Source: an uncultured Clostridia bacterium
Lineage (GTDB): Bacteria; Bacillota; Clostridia; Oscillospirales; CAG-272
Reading direction: 5' to 3'
Length of the DNA: 33,830 bases
Assembly (NCBI GenBank): GCA_947632285.1
Contig: CANROT010000010.1
Coordinates: 1-33,830, forward strand
Both the position numbers and the translations under genes were made by a program. Below the pieces are notes generated by a model. It had not been told where the DNA came from and did not search any database. It was given only the letters and a program-made list of their open reading frames with translations. Shown here piece by piece: positions 26,075 through 33,830 of the stretch; position 1 is the first letter of the stretch, and each line of letters opens with the position of its first letter.

Positions 26075-27841
26075 ATGGCAAGGATCCCCGTTTCCGTCAT
26101 TGAAGAAATAAAAGAGCGGTGCGTGATAGAGGACGTCGTCTCGCGGTACGTGCCGCTGAAGCGCGCGGGCAGCAACCTGACGGCGAGCTGTCCGTTCCAC
26201 TCGGAGCGGACGCCGTCATTCGTCGTTTTCCCGTCTACGCAGTCGTTTTACTGCTTCGGCTGCGGCGCGGGCGGGGACGTGATATCGTTTCTGATGCGGA
26301 TCGAGAACCTCGAATATCCGGAGGCGATCCGCAGGCTCGCGGAGTCGGTCGGCGTCTCCGTCCCTGAGGACGACGGCGCACCCGGCGAGCGGACAGTCCC
26401 ACGCAAGCGTCTCTTTGAGATGAACACGGAGGCGGCGCGGTTCTACCGCAGCATGCTGTTCGATGAGCGCATCGGAGCGGAGGCGAGGCGGTATCTTGAT
26501 TCGCGCGGGCTCTCGCAGACCGTCATAAAGCGATTCGGCCTCGGATTTGCGCCGGACGATTTTTCGATGAGCCGCCATATGCGTTCCCTCGGATATACGG
26601 AAGACGAGCTCGTCGCCGGGTTCCTCATGAAGGTGAGCGAGCGGACCGGCAAGCCGTATGACCTGTTCCGCGGCCGCGTGATGTTCCCGATAATCGACAC
26701 GTCCGGGCGCGTCATCGCGTTCGGCGGCAGAGTTATGGACGGCTCCGAACCGAAGTATCTCAATTCTTCGGACACCCCGGTGTTCAAAAAGAGCCGGAAC
26801 CTGTTCGCGCTCAACTATGCGAAGGACAACTGCTCCGAGGAGATGATCCTGTGCGAGGGGTATATGGACGTCATATCGCTGCACGCCGCGGGCGTCGGCA
26901 ACGCCGTCGCGACGCTCGGCACGGCGCTGACGCCGGAGCAGGCGCGGATCATGACGAAATATACAAAGCGCGTTATCCTGACGTATGACAGCGACGCCGC
27001 CGGCCAGCGCGCCGACGAGCGCGCGATAGGGCTGCTCTCGGAGGTCGGGCTCGACGTCCGAGTTCTCAAGCTCAAGGGCGCGAAGGATCCGGACGAGTTC
27101 ATCAAAAAATACGGAGTCGACGCATTCCGGGAGGCGCTGTCGGACAGCAGCACGACGTTCCGGTACAAGGTCGGCGCGATAGCGGGAAAGCACGACATCT
27201 CAACGGAGGACGGAAAGATCCGCGCGGTGAGAGAGGTCTGCGAGTACCTGTCCGGGATCGGCAGCGAGGTCGAGCGCGAGGTTTATATCGGGCAGGCGGC
27301 GGATATATTCGGAATATCGCGCGAGAGTATAAAAAACGACGTTTCGCTAATCATAAAAAAGAGGCGATACGCAAAGAAAAAGACCGAAGCGGCGGATATC
27401 GCGCGGGAGGCGGCCGGGTTCGGCGACCGCATAAACCGGGACAAGCTGACGCAGCTCCGCACGGCGTCATGCGAAGAATCCGTGCTCGGTATGCTGATCG
27501 CATATCCCGAATATATAAAGGACGCCGCCGAAGGAAAAATAAGCCTTACTGCGGACGACTTCGGGACCGATTTCGGCAGGCGCGTCTATACGGCGGTGAC
27601 GGACGTTTACCGCGAGAACGGCGCGTTCGACATCGGCGCGCTCGGCGGGGACTTCACCCCTGAGGAGATCTCCCGAATAGTTAAGCTCGGGATCGGGCGC
27701 GAAAGGCTCGACAACGGCAGGAGCGTCTTCCTGGAAAACGTGCGAGCGCTGCGCGAGGAGCGCGAACAGCAGCGTGCAAAATCGGACGACGCTTTTTCGG
27801 TCATAATGCGGCTTCGTGAAAAAAACAGCGGAAATACATAA
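26075..27841 (+). CDS. dnaG: DNA primase
   Basis: Zinc finger '[36 protein letters not shown]', Toprim '[30 protein letters not shown]', 'TYDSDAAGQ'. Confidence 0.97.
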   Translation: MARIPVSVIEEIKERCVIEDVVSRYVPLKRAGSNLTASCPFHSERTPSFVVFPSTQSFYCFGCGAGGDVISFLMRIENLEYPEAIRRLAESVGVSVPEDDGAPGERTVPRKRLFEMNTEAARFYRSMLFDERIGAEARRYLDSRGLSQTVIKRFGLGFAPDDFSMSRHMRSLGYTEDELVAGFLMKVSERTGKPYDLFRGRVMFPIIDTSGRVIAFGGRVMDGSEPKYLNSSDTPVFKKSRNLFALNYAKDNCSEEMILCEGYMDVISLHAAGVGNAVATLGTALTPEQARIMTKYTKRVILTYDSDAAGQRADERAIGLLSEVGLDVRVLKLKGAKDPDEFIKKYGVDAFREALSDSSTTFRYKVGAIAGKHDISTEDGKIRAVREVCEYLSGIGSEVEREVYIGQAADIFGISRESIKNDVSLIIKKRRYAKKKTEAADIAREAAGFGDRINRDKLTQLRTASCEESVLGMLIAYPEYIKDAAEGKISLTADDFGTDFGRRVYTAVTDVYRENGAFDIGALGGDFTPEEISRIVKLGIGRERLDNGRSVFLENVRALREEREQQRAKSDDAFSVIMRLREKNSGNT

Positions 27842-27858
27842 ACGAAAGGTCTATTGAA

Positions 27859-28944
27859 ATGGAAAACACGGACGAAAGAGAACTCGATCTAATTGAGAAG
27901 GGCAGAGCCAACGGAGGCCTCACCCAGAGCGACATCGAGGACGCCATCGGCGACGACGAAGATGTCGATCTTGAGAGCATAGAAAAGCTCTACGACACCC
28001 TTGAGAGCAACGGCATCGGCATCGATGCGGGCATGTCCGCCGACGATATCGAGAGCGAGGTCGAAAGAATGGGCAGCGCCGAGGACATGGAGAAGGCGCT
28101 CTCGCAGGAGGGCCTCGCGATAGACGACCCGGTCAGAATGTATCTGAAGGAGATCGGCAAGGTCCCGCTGCTCGACACGGAGCGCGAGCTCGAACTCGCA
28201 AAGCGCATGGCGGAGGGGGACGAAAAGGCAAAGGAAGAGCTCGTCGTTGCAAACCTGCGCCTTGTCGTCAGCATCGCGAAGCGCTACGTCGGGAAGGGAA
28301 TGTTCTTCCTCGACCTCATTCAGGAGGGCAACCTCGGGCTGATGAAGGCGGTCGACAAGTTCGACTACACAAAGGGCTACAAATTCTCGACCTATGCGAC
28401 CTGGTGGATACGCCAGGCGATAACGCGCGCGATAGCGGATCAGGCAAGGACGATCAGAATACCGGTGCACATGGTCGAGACGATACACAAGGTCTCGCGC
28501 TATTCGCGCCAGCTCCTCCAGGAGCTCGGCCACGAGGCGACGCCGGAGGAGATCGCGGAAAAGCTGAACATGACGCCGGAAAAGGTGCGCGAGATAATGA
28601 AGATAGCGCGCGACCCCGTCTCGCTCGAAACGCCTATCGGCGAGGAGGAGGACTCCCACCTCGGCGACTTCATAGAGGATCAGGAGAGCCCGGCTCCGCC
28701 GGACGCGGCGTCATACGCCGTCCTGCGCGAGCAGATCGCGGAAGTGCTGCACACGCTGACGCCGCGCGAGGAGCTCGTGCTGAAGCGCCGCTTCGGCCTT
28801 GACGACGGGAAGACGCGCACGCTCGAGGAGGTCGGCAAGGAGTTCAACGTCACCCGCGAGCGTATCCGCCAGATAGAGGCGAAGGCGCTCCGCAAGCTGC
28901 GCCACCCGAGCCGCTCGAAGAGACTGCGCGATTTTCTTGACTGA
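27859..28944 (+). CDS. rpoD: RNA polymerase primary sigma factor (sigma-A)
   Basis: '[16 protein letters not shown]', '[36 protein letters not shown]', '[41 protein letters not shown]'. Confidence 0.98.
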   Translation: MENTDERELDLIEKGRANGGLTQSDIEDAIGDDEDVDLESIEKLYDTLESNGIGIDAGMSADDIESEVERMGSAEDMEKALSQEGLAIDDPVRMYLKEIGKVPLLDTERELELAKRMAEGDEKAKEELVVANLRLVVSIAKRYVGKGMFFLDLIQEGNLGLMKAVDKFDYTKGYKFSTYATWWIRQAITRAIADQARTIRIPVHMVETIHKVSRYSRQLLQELGHEATPEEIAEKLNMTPEKVREIMKIARDPVSLETPIGEEEDSHLGDFIEDQESPAPPDAASYAVLREQIAEVLHTLTPREELVLKRRFGLDDGKTRTLEEVGKEFNVTRERIRQIEAKALRKLRHPSRSKRLRDFLD

Positions 28945-29132
28945 AGAAAACTTTTTCTCGCAAACCGTACAATTTTGAGCGGCGATTTTTGTGTATTTGC
29001 CACAATATCCGCAAAGAGTTTCACAAAAAATCAAACTGATTTTAGTGCAACTGTCACAATAAAATCGGTGTCAAAATGACGGTTTTGGGCGCGGAACGCA
29101 TCAATAGTTTTATCAACTTTGACAAATAACGC

Positions 29133-29161
29133 TTGACACGGCGGTTTGTTTGATGTAAAAT
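29133..29161 (+). promoter_or_regulatory. Sigma-A promoter for the solute-binding lipoprotein gene
   Basis: TTGACA (29133-29138)-N17-TAAAAT (29156-29161). Confidence 0.85.
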
Positions 29162-29231
29162 ATCATAAGAATATATCGGTGTCGCCCTCGGCGGGCGATC
29201 TTTCCGTAATATTTTAGGAGGATGTTCCATA

Positions 29232-31001
29232 ATGGGTAAAAAACTTGTATGTCTCGTGCTCGTTTTCATGATGCTCTTCGCATTCGTCCTTTCGAGCTGC
29301 ACGCCTGACAGCACCGAAGAAGGCGACGCTACCACGGGTGAAGAAGATGCCGATGCCGATCTGAGCAACCGTACACCCTATACTCTGACGCTCTGGCTCC
29401 CCACAGAGGAGGGGACCACAGAGGACTCCGTGAAGCAGGTCGAGGCGGCTATCAACGAGATACTCAACTCGAGCTACACGACGTCGATCCAGCTCCGCGT
29501 CTTCAGCGAAGACGAGTATGAGAGCGCCGTCTACGACAAGATCAATTCCATCGCGCAGAAGATAGAGGACGACAGGGCCGAATCTTCCCGCCGCAAGGAG
29601 CTTGAACAGAGCCTGCGCCAGGAAGGTCTTACGATGCCCCCGGAAACGACCGGCGAGCAGACCGAGGTCGAGACTTACGTCAATGAATATTCGCAGAGCC
29701 TGAAGAAATATCCGGCCGTCGAAGAATATCAGTTTGACATTTTCCTCATTACAAGCTACGATACATACATCGATCTTATAGATAAAGATGCCATCATGAA
29801 TATCGAGGATAAGCTCACGGGAAGCTTCAAGAGCCTGAAGCAGTACATTTATCCTTCGTTCCTTGAGGCGGTCAGATTCTATAAGGACTCCGCGTATGCC
29901 GTCCCGAACAATCACGGCATGGGCGAATACAGGTTCCTCCTCACGAACAAGGAGCTTGCAAAGAAGTATGACTACAACCCTGCGGATCTTGAGGGCTCGA
30001 TCGCAAACTGCGAGCACTTTATCCGCAGCGTCGCAAGATATGAAGAAGACAAGACGATAGCTCCGCTGCTCTCATGGGTCGAGCCCGCCGGCATGACGTA
30101 TTGGTCCTCCGACGGGAGCTGGAGCCCGCTCGCGTCCATCGTCAGCAACGATTCCACGTTTGATTCTCAGGGAACGATCTCGAACATCTTCTCGAATGCG
30201 GAATATAAGGCGAACTTCAAGCTCATGAAGGAGTTTGAGGAAGCCGGCATGATCGCCGAGGATCCCGACACCTGCGAGAAATTCGCAGTAGGCGTCGTGT
30301 CCGCTCAGTCGCTCTCCGAGGTCGAGGAAAAGTACGGCGACGAATACGATATCTCGATATTCGAGCGTCCGAAGGCAACGCAGGAAGAGCTGTTCACCGG
30401 CGCGTTCGCGGTCAGCACCGCGACAAAGAACCTCAACCGTGCGATGGAAGTCATCACGATGATCAACACGAACGAACAGGTCCGCAACCTGCTCCAGTAC
30501 GGCATCGAGGGCGTCCACTACAACCGCACGGAAGACGGCAGAGTCGAGCGCATCAGGGACGAAAACGGCAATACGACGTACAACATGAACATTCTCTACA
30601 CGGGCAACACGTATATGGCGTACCCCGAGGAGTACATGGATCCCGATCAGTGGGAGATGGACAAGGCGAGAAACCTTGACACGGTCCTCACGCCGTTCTC
30701 GTATGTTCCCGGCCTCAGAAACGAGTCCAACAAGGCGAACTATGAGGAACTCACAAAGCTCGGCAAAGAGTACTACAGCAAGATGATGGCGACAAAGCTT
30801 GAGGACGTTGACACATCTTTCAGGGAATGGGCGTCCGAACTGAGCAATAACGAAATGTTCAGCCAGATGTCGGGCAACGCATGGGAGTTCGGCCTCAACA
30901 AGATCTACAGTGCTTACTATAACGAGCACTTCGCGCCTGCAGATGACGGTGAAGATACAGGCGAGGCAGGCGGCGCGGAAACCGCGGCGCCGCAGTCCTG
31001 A
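29232..31001 (+). CDS. Extracellular solute-binding lipoprotein (ABC transporter, family 1-like)
   Basis: 589 aa; lipobox 'FAFVLSSC'; 'YTLTLWLPTEEGT', 'AYAVPNNHGMGEYRFLLTNKELAKKYDYN', 'GAFAVSTATKNLNRAMEVITMINTNEQVRNLLQYGIEGVHY'. Confidence 0.87.
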   Translation: MGKKLVCLVLVFMMLFAFVLSSCTPDSTEEGDATTGEEDADADLSNRTPYTLTLWLPTEEGTTEDSVKQVEAAINEILNSSYTTSIQLRVFSEDEYESAVYDKINSIAQKIEDDRAESSRRKELEQSLRQEGLTMPPETTGEQTEVETYVNEYSQSLKKYPAVEEYQFDIFLITSYDTYIDLIDKDAIMNIEDKLTGSFKSLKQYIYPSFLEAVRFYKDSAYAVPNNHGMGEYRFLLTNKELAKKYDYNPADLEGSIANCEHFIRSVARYEEDKTIAPLLSWVEPAGMTYWSSDGSWSPLASIVSNDSTFDSQGTISNIFSNAEYKANFKLMKEFEEAGMIAEDPDTCEKFAVGVVSAQSLSEVEEKYGDEYDISIFERPKATQEELFTGAFAVSTATKNLNRAMEVITMINTNEQVRNLLQYGIEGVHYNRTEDGRVERIRDENGNTTYNMNILYTGNTYMAYPEEYMDPDQWEMDKARNLDTVLTPFSYVPGLRNESNKANYEELTKLGKEYYSKMMATKLEDVDTSFREWASELSNNEMFSQMSGNAWEFGLNKIYSAYYNEHFAPADDGEDTGEAGGAETAAPQS

Positions 31002-31030
31002 TAGGATATCCGCATAAATAAAAAGTACCG

Positions 31031-31062
31031 GCCGGGAAGCGTTTCGCTTCCCGGCTGTATTT
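31031..31062 (+). terminator. Terminator after the solute-binding protein gene
   Basis: GCCGGGAAGCG (31031-31041)-TTT-CGCTTCCCGGC (31045-31055) then TGTATTT. Confidence 0.8.
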
Positions 31063-31142
31063 ATTATGTAAGAGGCGGACTGCAAGCCGGTATATAACTT
31101 TTAAAATCAGATTACATTAAGGAAAAAGACTGCATTTCGGTG

Positions 31143-31174
31143 TTGACACGGAGGAAATTTTATGATAATATAAT
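31143..31174 (+). promoter_or_regulatory. Promoter for rpsB
   Basis: TTGACA (31143-31148)-N17-TAATAT (31166-31171), with overlapping TATAAT (31169-31174). Confidence 0.8.
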
Positions 31175-31296
31175 CGGTGCGTGTGTATCGCGCAAATATT
31201 TATCTCACACACGACGCGGAAATTGCGGTCGGTGCCGGCTTTTCGGCTGCCGCAGGATTGCGGACGTGGTGGAAAAACCGAAGGAGGACATTTGAA

Positions 31297-32052
31297 ATGT
31301 CTATTATCTCGATCAAGCAGCTGCTTGAAGCAGGCGTCCATTTCGGACACCAGACAAGAAGATGGAACCCGAAGATGCAGGAATACATCTTCACGGAGCG
31401 CAACGGTATTTATATCATTGACCTCCAGAAGACCGTAAAGAAATTTGACGAAGCTTACATGTTCGTCCGCGACCTCTCCGCTCAGGGCGGCACGATCCTG
31501 TTCGTCGGCACGAAGAAGCAGGCGGCGGATGCCATCAAGGAAGAGGCTAAGCGCTGCGGTCAGTTCTATGTAAACGTCCGCTGGCTCGGCGGTATGCTCA
31601 CGAACTACAGAACGATCAGAAAATCCATTCAGCGCCTGTATCAGCTTGAAAAAATGCAGGAGGACGGCACATTCAACTCGCTCCCGAAGAAGGAAGTTGC
31701 GGCTCTCCAGAAGGAAATGGACAACCTCGAGCGCAACCTCGGCGGTATAAAGGAAATGGACCGCCTGCCCGACGCGGTGTTCATAGTCGATACGCGCAAG
31801 GAGCACAACGCGGTGCTCGAAGCGAAGAAGCTCGGAATCCCGGTCGTCGCTATCGTCGACACGAACTGCGACCCGGAAGATGCGGACTATATCATTCCCG
31901 GCAACGATGACGCAATCCGCGCCATCAAGCTCATCTCCTCCGTCCTCGCAGACGCGGTCATCGAGGGCAAGCAGGGCGAGTCCTTTGACGCGGCCGAGGC
32001 TGAAAAAACCGAGGCGGAGGACGCCGAGGACGCAGAAGCAGCGGCTGAATAA
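31297..32052 (+). CDS. rpsB: 30S ribosomal protein S2
   Basis: [50 protein letters not shown] 31297 after AAGGAGG. Confidence 0.97.
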   Translation: MSIISIKQLLEAGVHFGHQTRRWNPKMQEYIFTERNGIYIIDLQKTVKKFDEAYMFVRDLSAQGGTILFVGTKKQAADAIKEEAKRCGQFYVNVRWLGGMLTNYRTIRKSIQRLYQLEKMQEDGTFNSLPKKEVAALQKEMDNLERNLGGIKEMDRLPDAVFIVDTRKEHNAVLEAKKLGIPVVAIVDTNCDPEDADYIIPGNDDAIRAIKLISSVLADAVIEGKQGESFDAAEAEKTEAEDAEDAEAAAE

Positions 32053-32082
32053 TATATTAAAGGTTATAGAGAGGTATATAAA

Positions 32083-33021
32083 ATGGCAGCAATCACCGCA
32101 AAAATGGTATCCGACCTCCGCACCAAGACCGGCTGCGGAATGATGGAGTGCAAGAAGGCGCTCACCGCCGCTGACGGAGACTTTGACGAGGCCGTAAAGA
32201 TCCTTCGCGAGAAGGGGCTCGCCGTCGCCGCGAAGAAGGCTTCGCGCGTCGCGGCTGAGGGCATCGTTGACATTATGCTCTCCGAGGACGGCAGGACCGC
32301 GGCCATGATCGAGGTCAACGCCGAGACGGACTTCGTCGCGAAGAACGCTTCTTTCCAGGAATTCGTCCGCGGAATTCTTTCCGTTATAATCAAGAACAAG
32401 CCCGCCGACATCGCCGAGCTGAACGCGCTTCCTTATGACGACAGCTTCACGGTCGAAGGAAAGCTCAAGGACATGGTATTCACGATCGGCGAAAACATGA
32501 ATATCCGCCGCTTCGTCATCGTTGACGGCGTGCTTGCAACGTATATCCACGGCAAGGGCACCACGGGCGTTATCGTTAAATTCGACACGACGGACGAGGT
32601 CGCCTCCAAGCCGGAGTTCCCCGAATTCGCGAAGAACATCACGCTCCAGATCGCCGCAGGCAGCCCTCCGACGTATATCGCGAAGGCGGACGTCCCGCAG
32701 AGCGTTATCGATGAGGAGATGGAGGTCCAGGTCACGGCCGCGAAGAACGACGAAAAGCTCGCGAACAAGCCGGACGCTGTGCTCCACAAGATCGTCGAGG
32801 GCAAGCTCGACAAGCTCTTCTTCGAGCGCGTCTGCCTGCTTGAGCAGCCCTATGTCAAGGAAGACAGCATGAAGGTCGGAAAATATGTGTCCGACACGGC
32901 AAAGGCGCTCGGCGGAGATATCAAGGTCAGCGGTTTCTGGCTCTATGAGAGAGGCGAAGGTCTTGAAAAGCGCGAGGACAACTTCGCGGAAGAGATCGCG
33001 TCGCTCGTTAACGGCAACTGA
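32083..33021 (+). CDS. tsf: Elongation factor Ts
   Basis: 'AKMVSDLRTKTGCGMMECKKALTAADGDFDEAVKILREKG', 'IEVNAETDFVAKNASFQEFV'. Confidence 0.97.
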   Translation: MAAITAKMVSDLRTKTGCGMMECKKALTAADGDFDEAVKILREKGLAVAAKKASRVAAEGIVDIMLSEDGRTAAMIEVNAETDFVAKNASFQEFVRGILSVIIKNKPADIAELNALPYDDSFTVEGKLKDMVFTIGENMNIRRFVIVDGVLATYIHGKGTTGVIVKFDTTDEVASKPEFPEFAKNITLQIAAGSPPTYIAKADVPQSVIDEEMEVQVTAAKNDEKLANKPDAVLHKIVEGKLDKLFFERVCLLEQPYVKEDSMKVGKYVSDTAKALGGDIKVSGFWLYERGEGLEKREDNFAEEIASLVNGN

Positions 33022-33036
33022 CAATAAAACGCAAAA

Positions 33037-33068
33037 GGGAGACGGGTTTTCGGCCCGCCTCCCGTTTT
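33037..33068 (+). terminator. Terminator after tsf (arm shared with a larger alternative hairpin to 33109)
   Basis: GGGAGACGGG-TTTTCGG-CCCGCCTCCC then GTTTTAT. Confidence 0.75.
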
Positions 33069-33234
33069 ATTGACCGGGAACGCTCTCCCGACCGATAAAA
33101 CGGGAGGCGCACGGTGAAAAAACGCATTTATTTCACATAATCGGCAAATTTGGGTTTACAAGCGGCAAAAAAATCGGTATAATAGTAAAAGGGCGCGTGC
33201 GGCGCTCCAAATAATAAAAAGGTGAATCATTATC

Positions 33235-33830
33235 ATGCAGGCAAAATATAAACGGGTACTTGTAAAGCTGTCCGGAGAGGCGCTTGCCGGAAAGGGGAGC
33301 GTGCTCGATTTTGAAATGCTCGACAAGACCGCGCGCGCGATAAAAGCGTGCGTCGACATGGGCGTTGAAGTCGCGATACTTGTCGGAGGCGGAAACATCT
33401 GGCGCGGTGCAAAGGGCGTCGGCATGGACCGCTCCCGCGCGGACCACATGGGCATGCTCGCAACGGTGATAAACGCGCTCGGAATTGAAGACGCGCTCTT
33501 GCGCGCCGGGGTGCGCGCGGTCGTCATGTCCGCGATAGAGATGACGGAATTCGCGCAGGTCTTCGTCCGCGACAAGGCGGTCAAATACTTATCCGAGGGG
33601 ACGGTCGTCGTCCTCGGCGGCGGCATCGGCAACCCGTTCTTCACGACGGATACGGCGGCGGTCATTCGCGCGGCGGAGCTCGGCGTCGACGTTGCGATAC
33701 TCGCGAAGAACATAGACGCGGTATACGACCGCGACCCGCGCCGCTTTGCGGACGCGAAGCCCTTCCGCGTCGTCGACTACGATTTCATAATCGAGAATAA
33801 GCTCGGCGTCATCGACCTCGCGGCGGCAAC
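33235..33830 (+). CDS. pyrH: UMP kinase, 3' end beyond window
   Basis: No stop before 33830, so absent from the ORF track. ATG 33235: 'MQAKYKRVLVKLSGEALAGKG...VAILVGGGNIWRG...DHMGMLATVINAL...GGGIGNPFFTTDTAA...AKNIDAVYDRDP'. Confidence 0.96.
   Translation, partial: MQAKYKRVLVKLSGEALAGKGSVLDFEMLDKTARAIKACVDMGVEVAILVGGGNIWRGAKGVGMDRSRADHMGMLATVINALGIEDALLRAGVRAVVMSAIEMTEFAQVFVRDKAVKYLSEGTVVVLGGGIGNPFFTTDTAAVIRAAELGVDVAILAKNIDAVYDRDPRRFADAKPFRVVDYDFIIENKLGVIDLAAA

Noticed and set aside
31117-33024. 635-aa minus-strand ORF covering rpsB and tsf
   Set aside because: Antisense shadow ORF caused by strong codon bias of the clear S2/EF-Ts genes; low-complexity Arg/Leu/Val-rich product.

Overview
This 33.8 kb window is mostly chromosomal core sequence from a GC-rich, endospore-forming Firmicute (Clostridia-like). 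The lineage is inferred from spoIIGA-sigE, RqcH, and the dgt-dnaG-rpoD and rpsB-tsf-pyrH blocks. I support about 27 protein-coding genes. I saw no tRNA, rRNA, CRISPR array or intact transposase. Core content: rqcH-DUF4416-metallophosphoesterase; an S-adenosylhomocysteine/S-inosylhomocysteine hydrolase next to a matching deaminase; rpsU; tcdA-ttcA-like tRNA modification genes; a HIT protein; aspartokinase; an ABC exporter; spoIIGA-sigE; rpmE; hflX-yigZ; dgt-dnaG-rpoD; rpsB-tsf-pyrH (pyrH cut by the window end). The less ordinary parts are: (i) an AT-rich methyltransferase gene bracketed by a 12-bp inverted repeat; (ii) an HxExK-type SAHH beside an SAH deaminase-like amidohydrolase, suggesting SAH is recycled through S-inosylhomocysteine; (iii) a secreted CBM-like protein ending in an SPATG sortase-like signal; (iv) an ECF-like sigma factor with a ~370-residue C-terminal extension, next to an orphan SUFU + Imm33/DUF2185 polyimmunity-like protein; (v) a family of near-perfect palindromes with a CTTTT-TC-AAAAG apex; (vi) a palindrome on the rpmE -10 element; (vii) mutually exclusive hairpins between tsf and pyrH. 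I see no clear-cut new multi-gene system; the best leads are (ii) and (iv). All family calls come from reading motifs and were not searched against databases.
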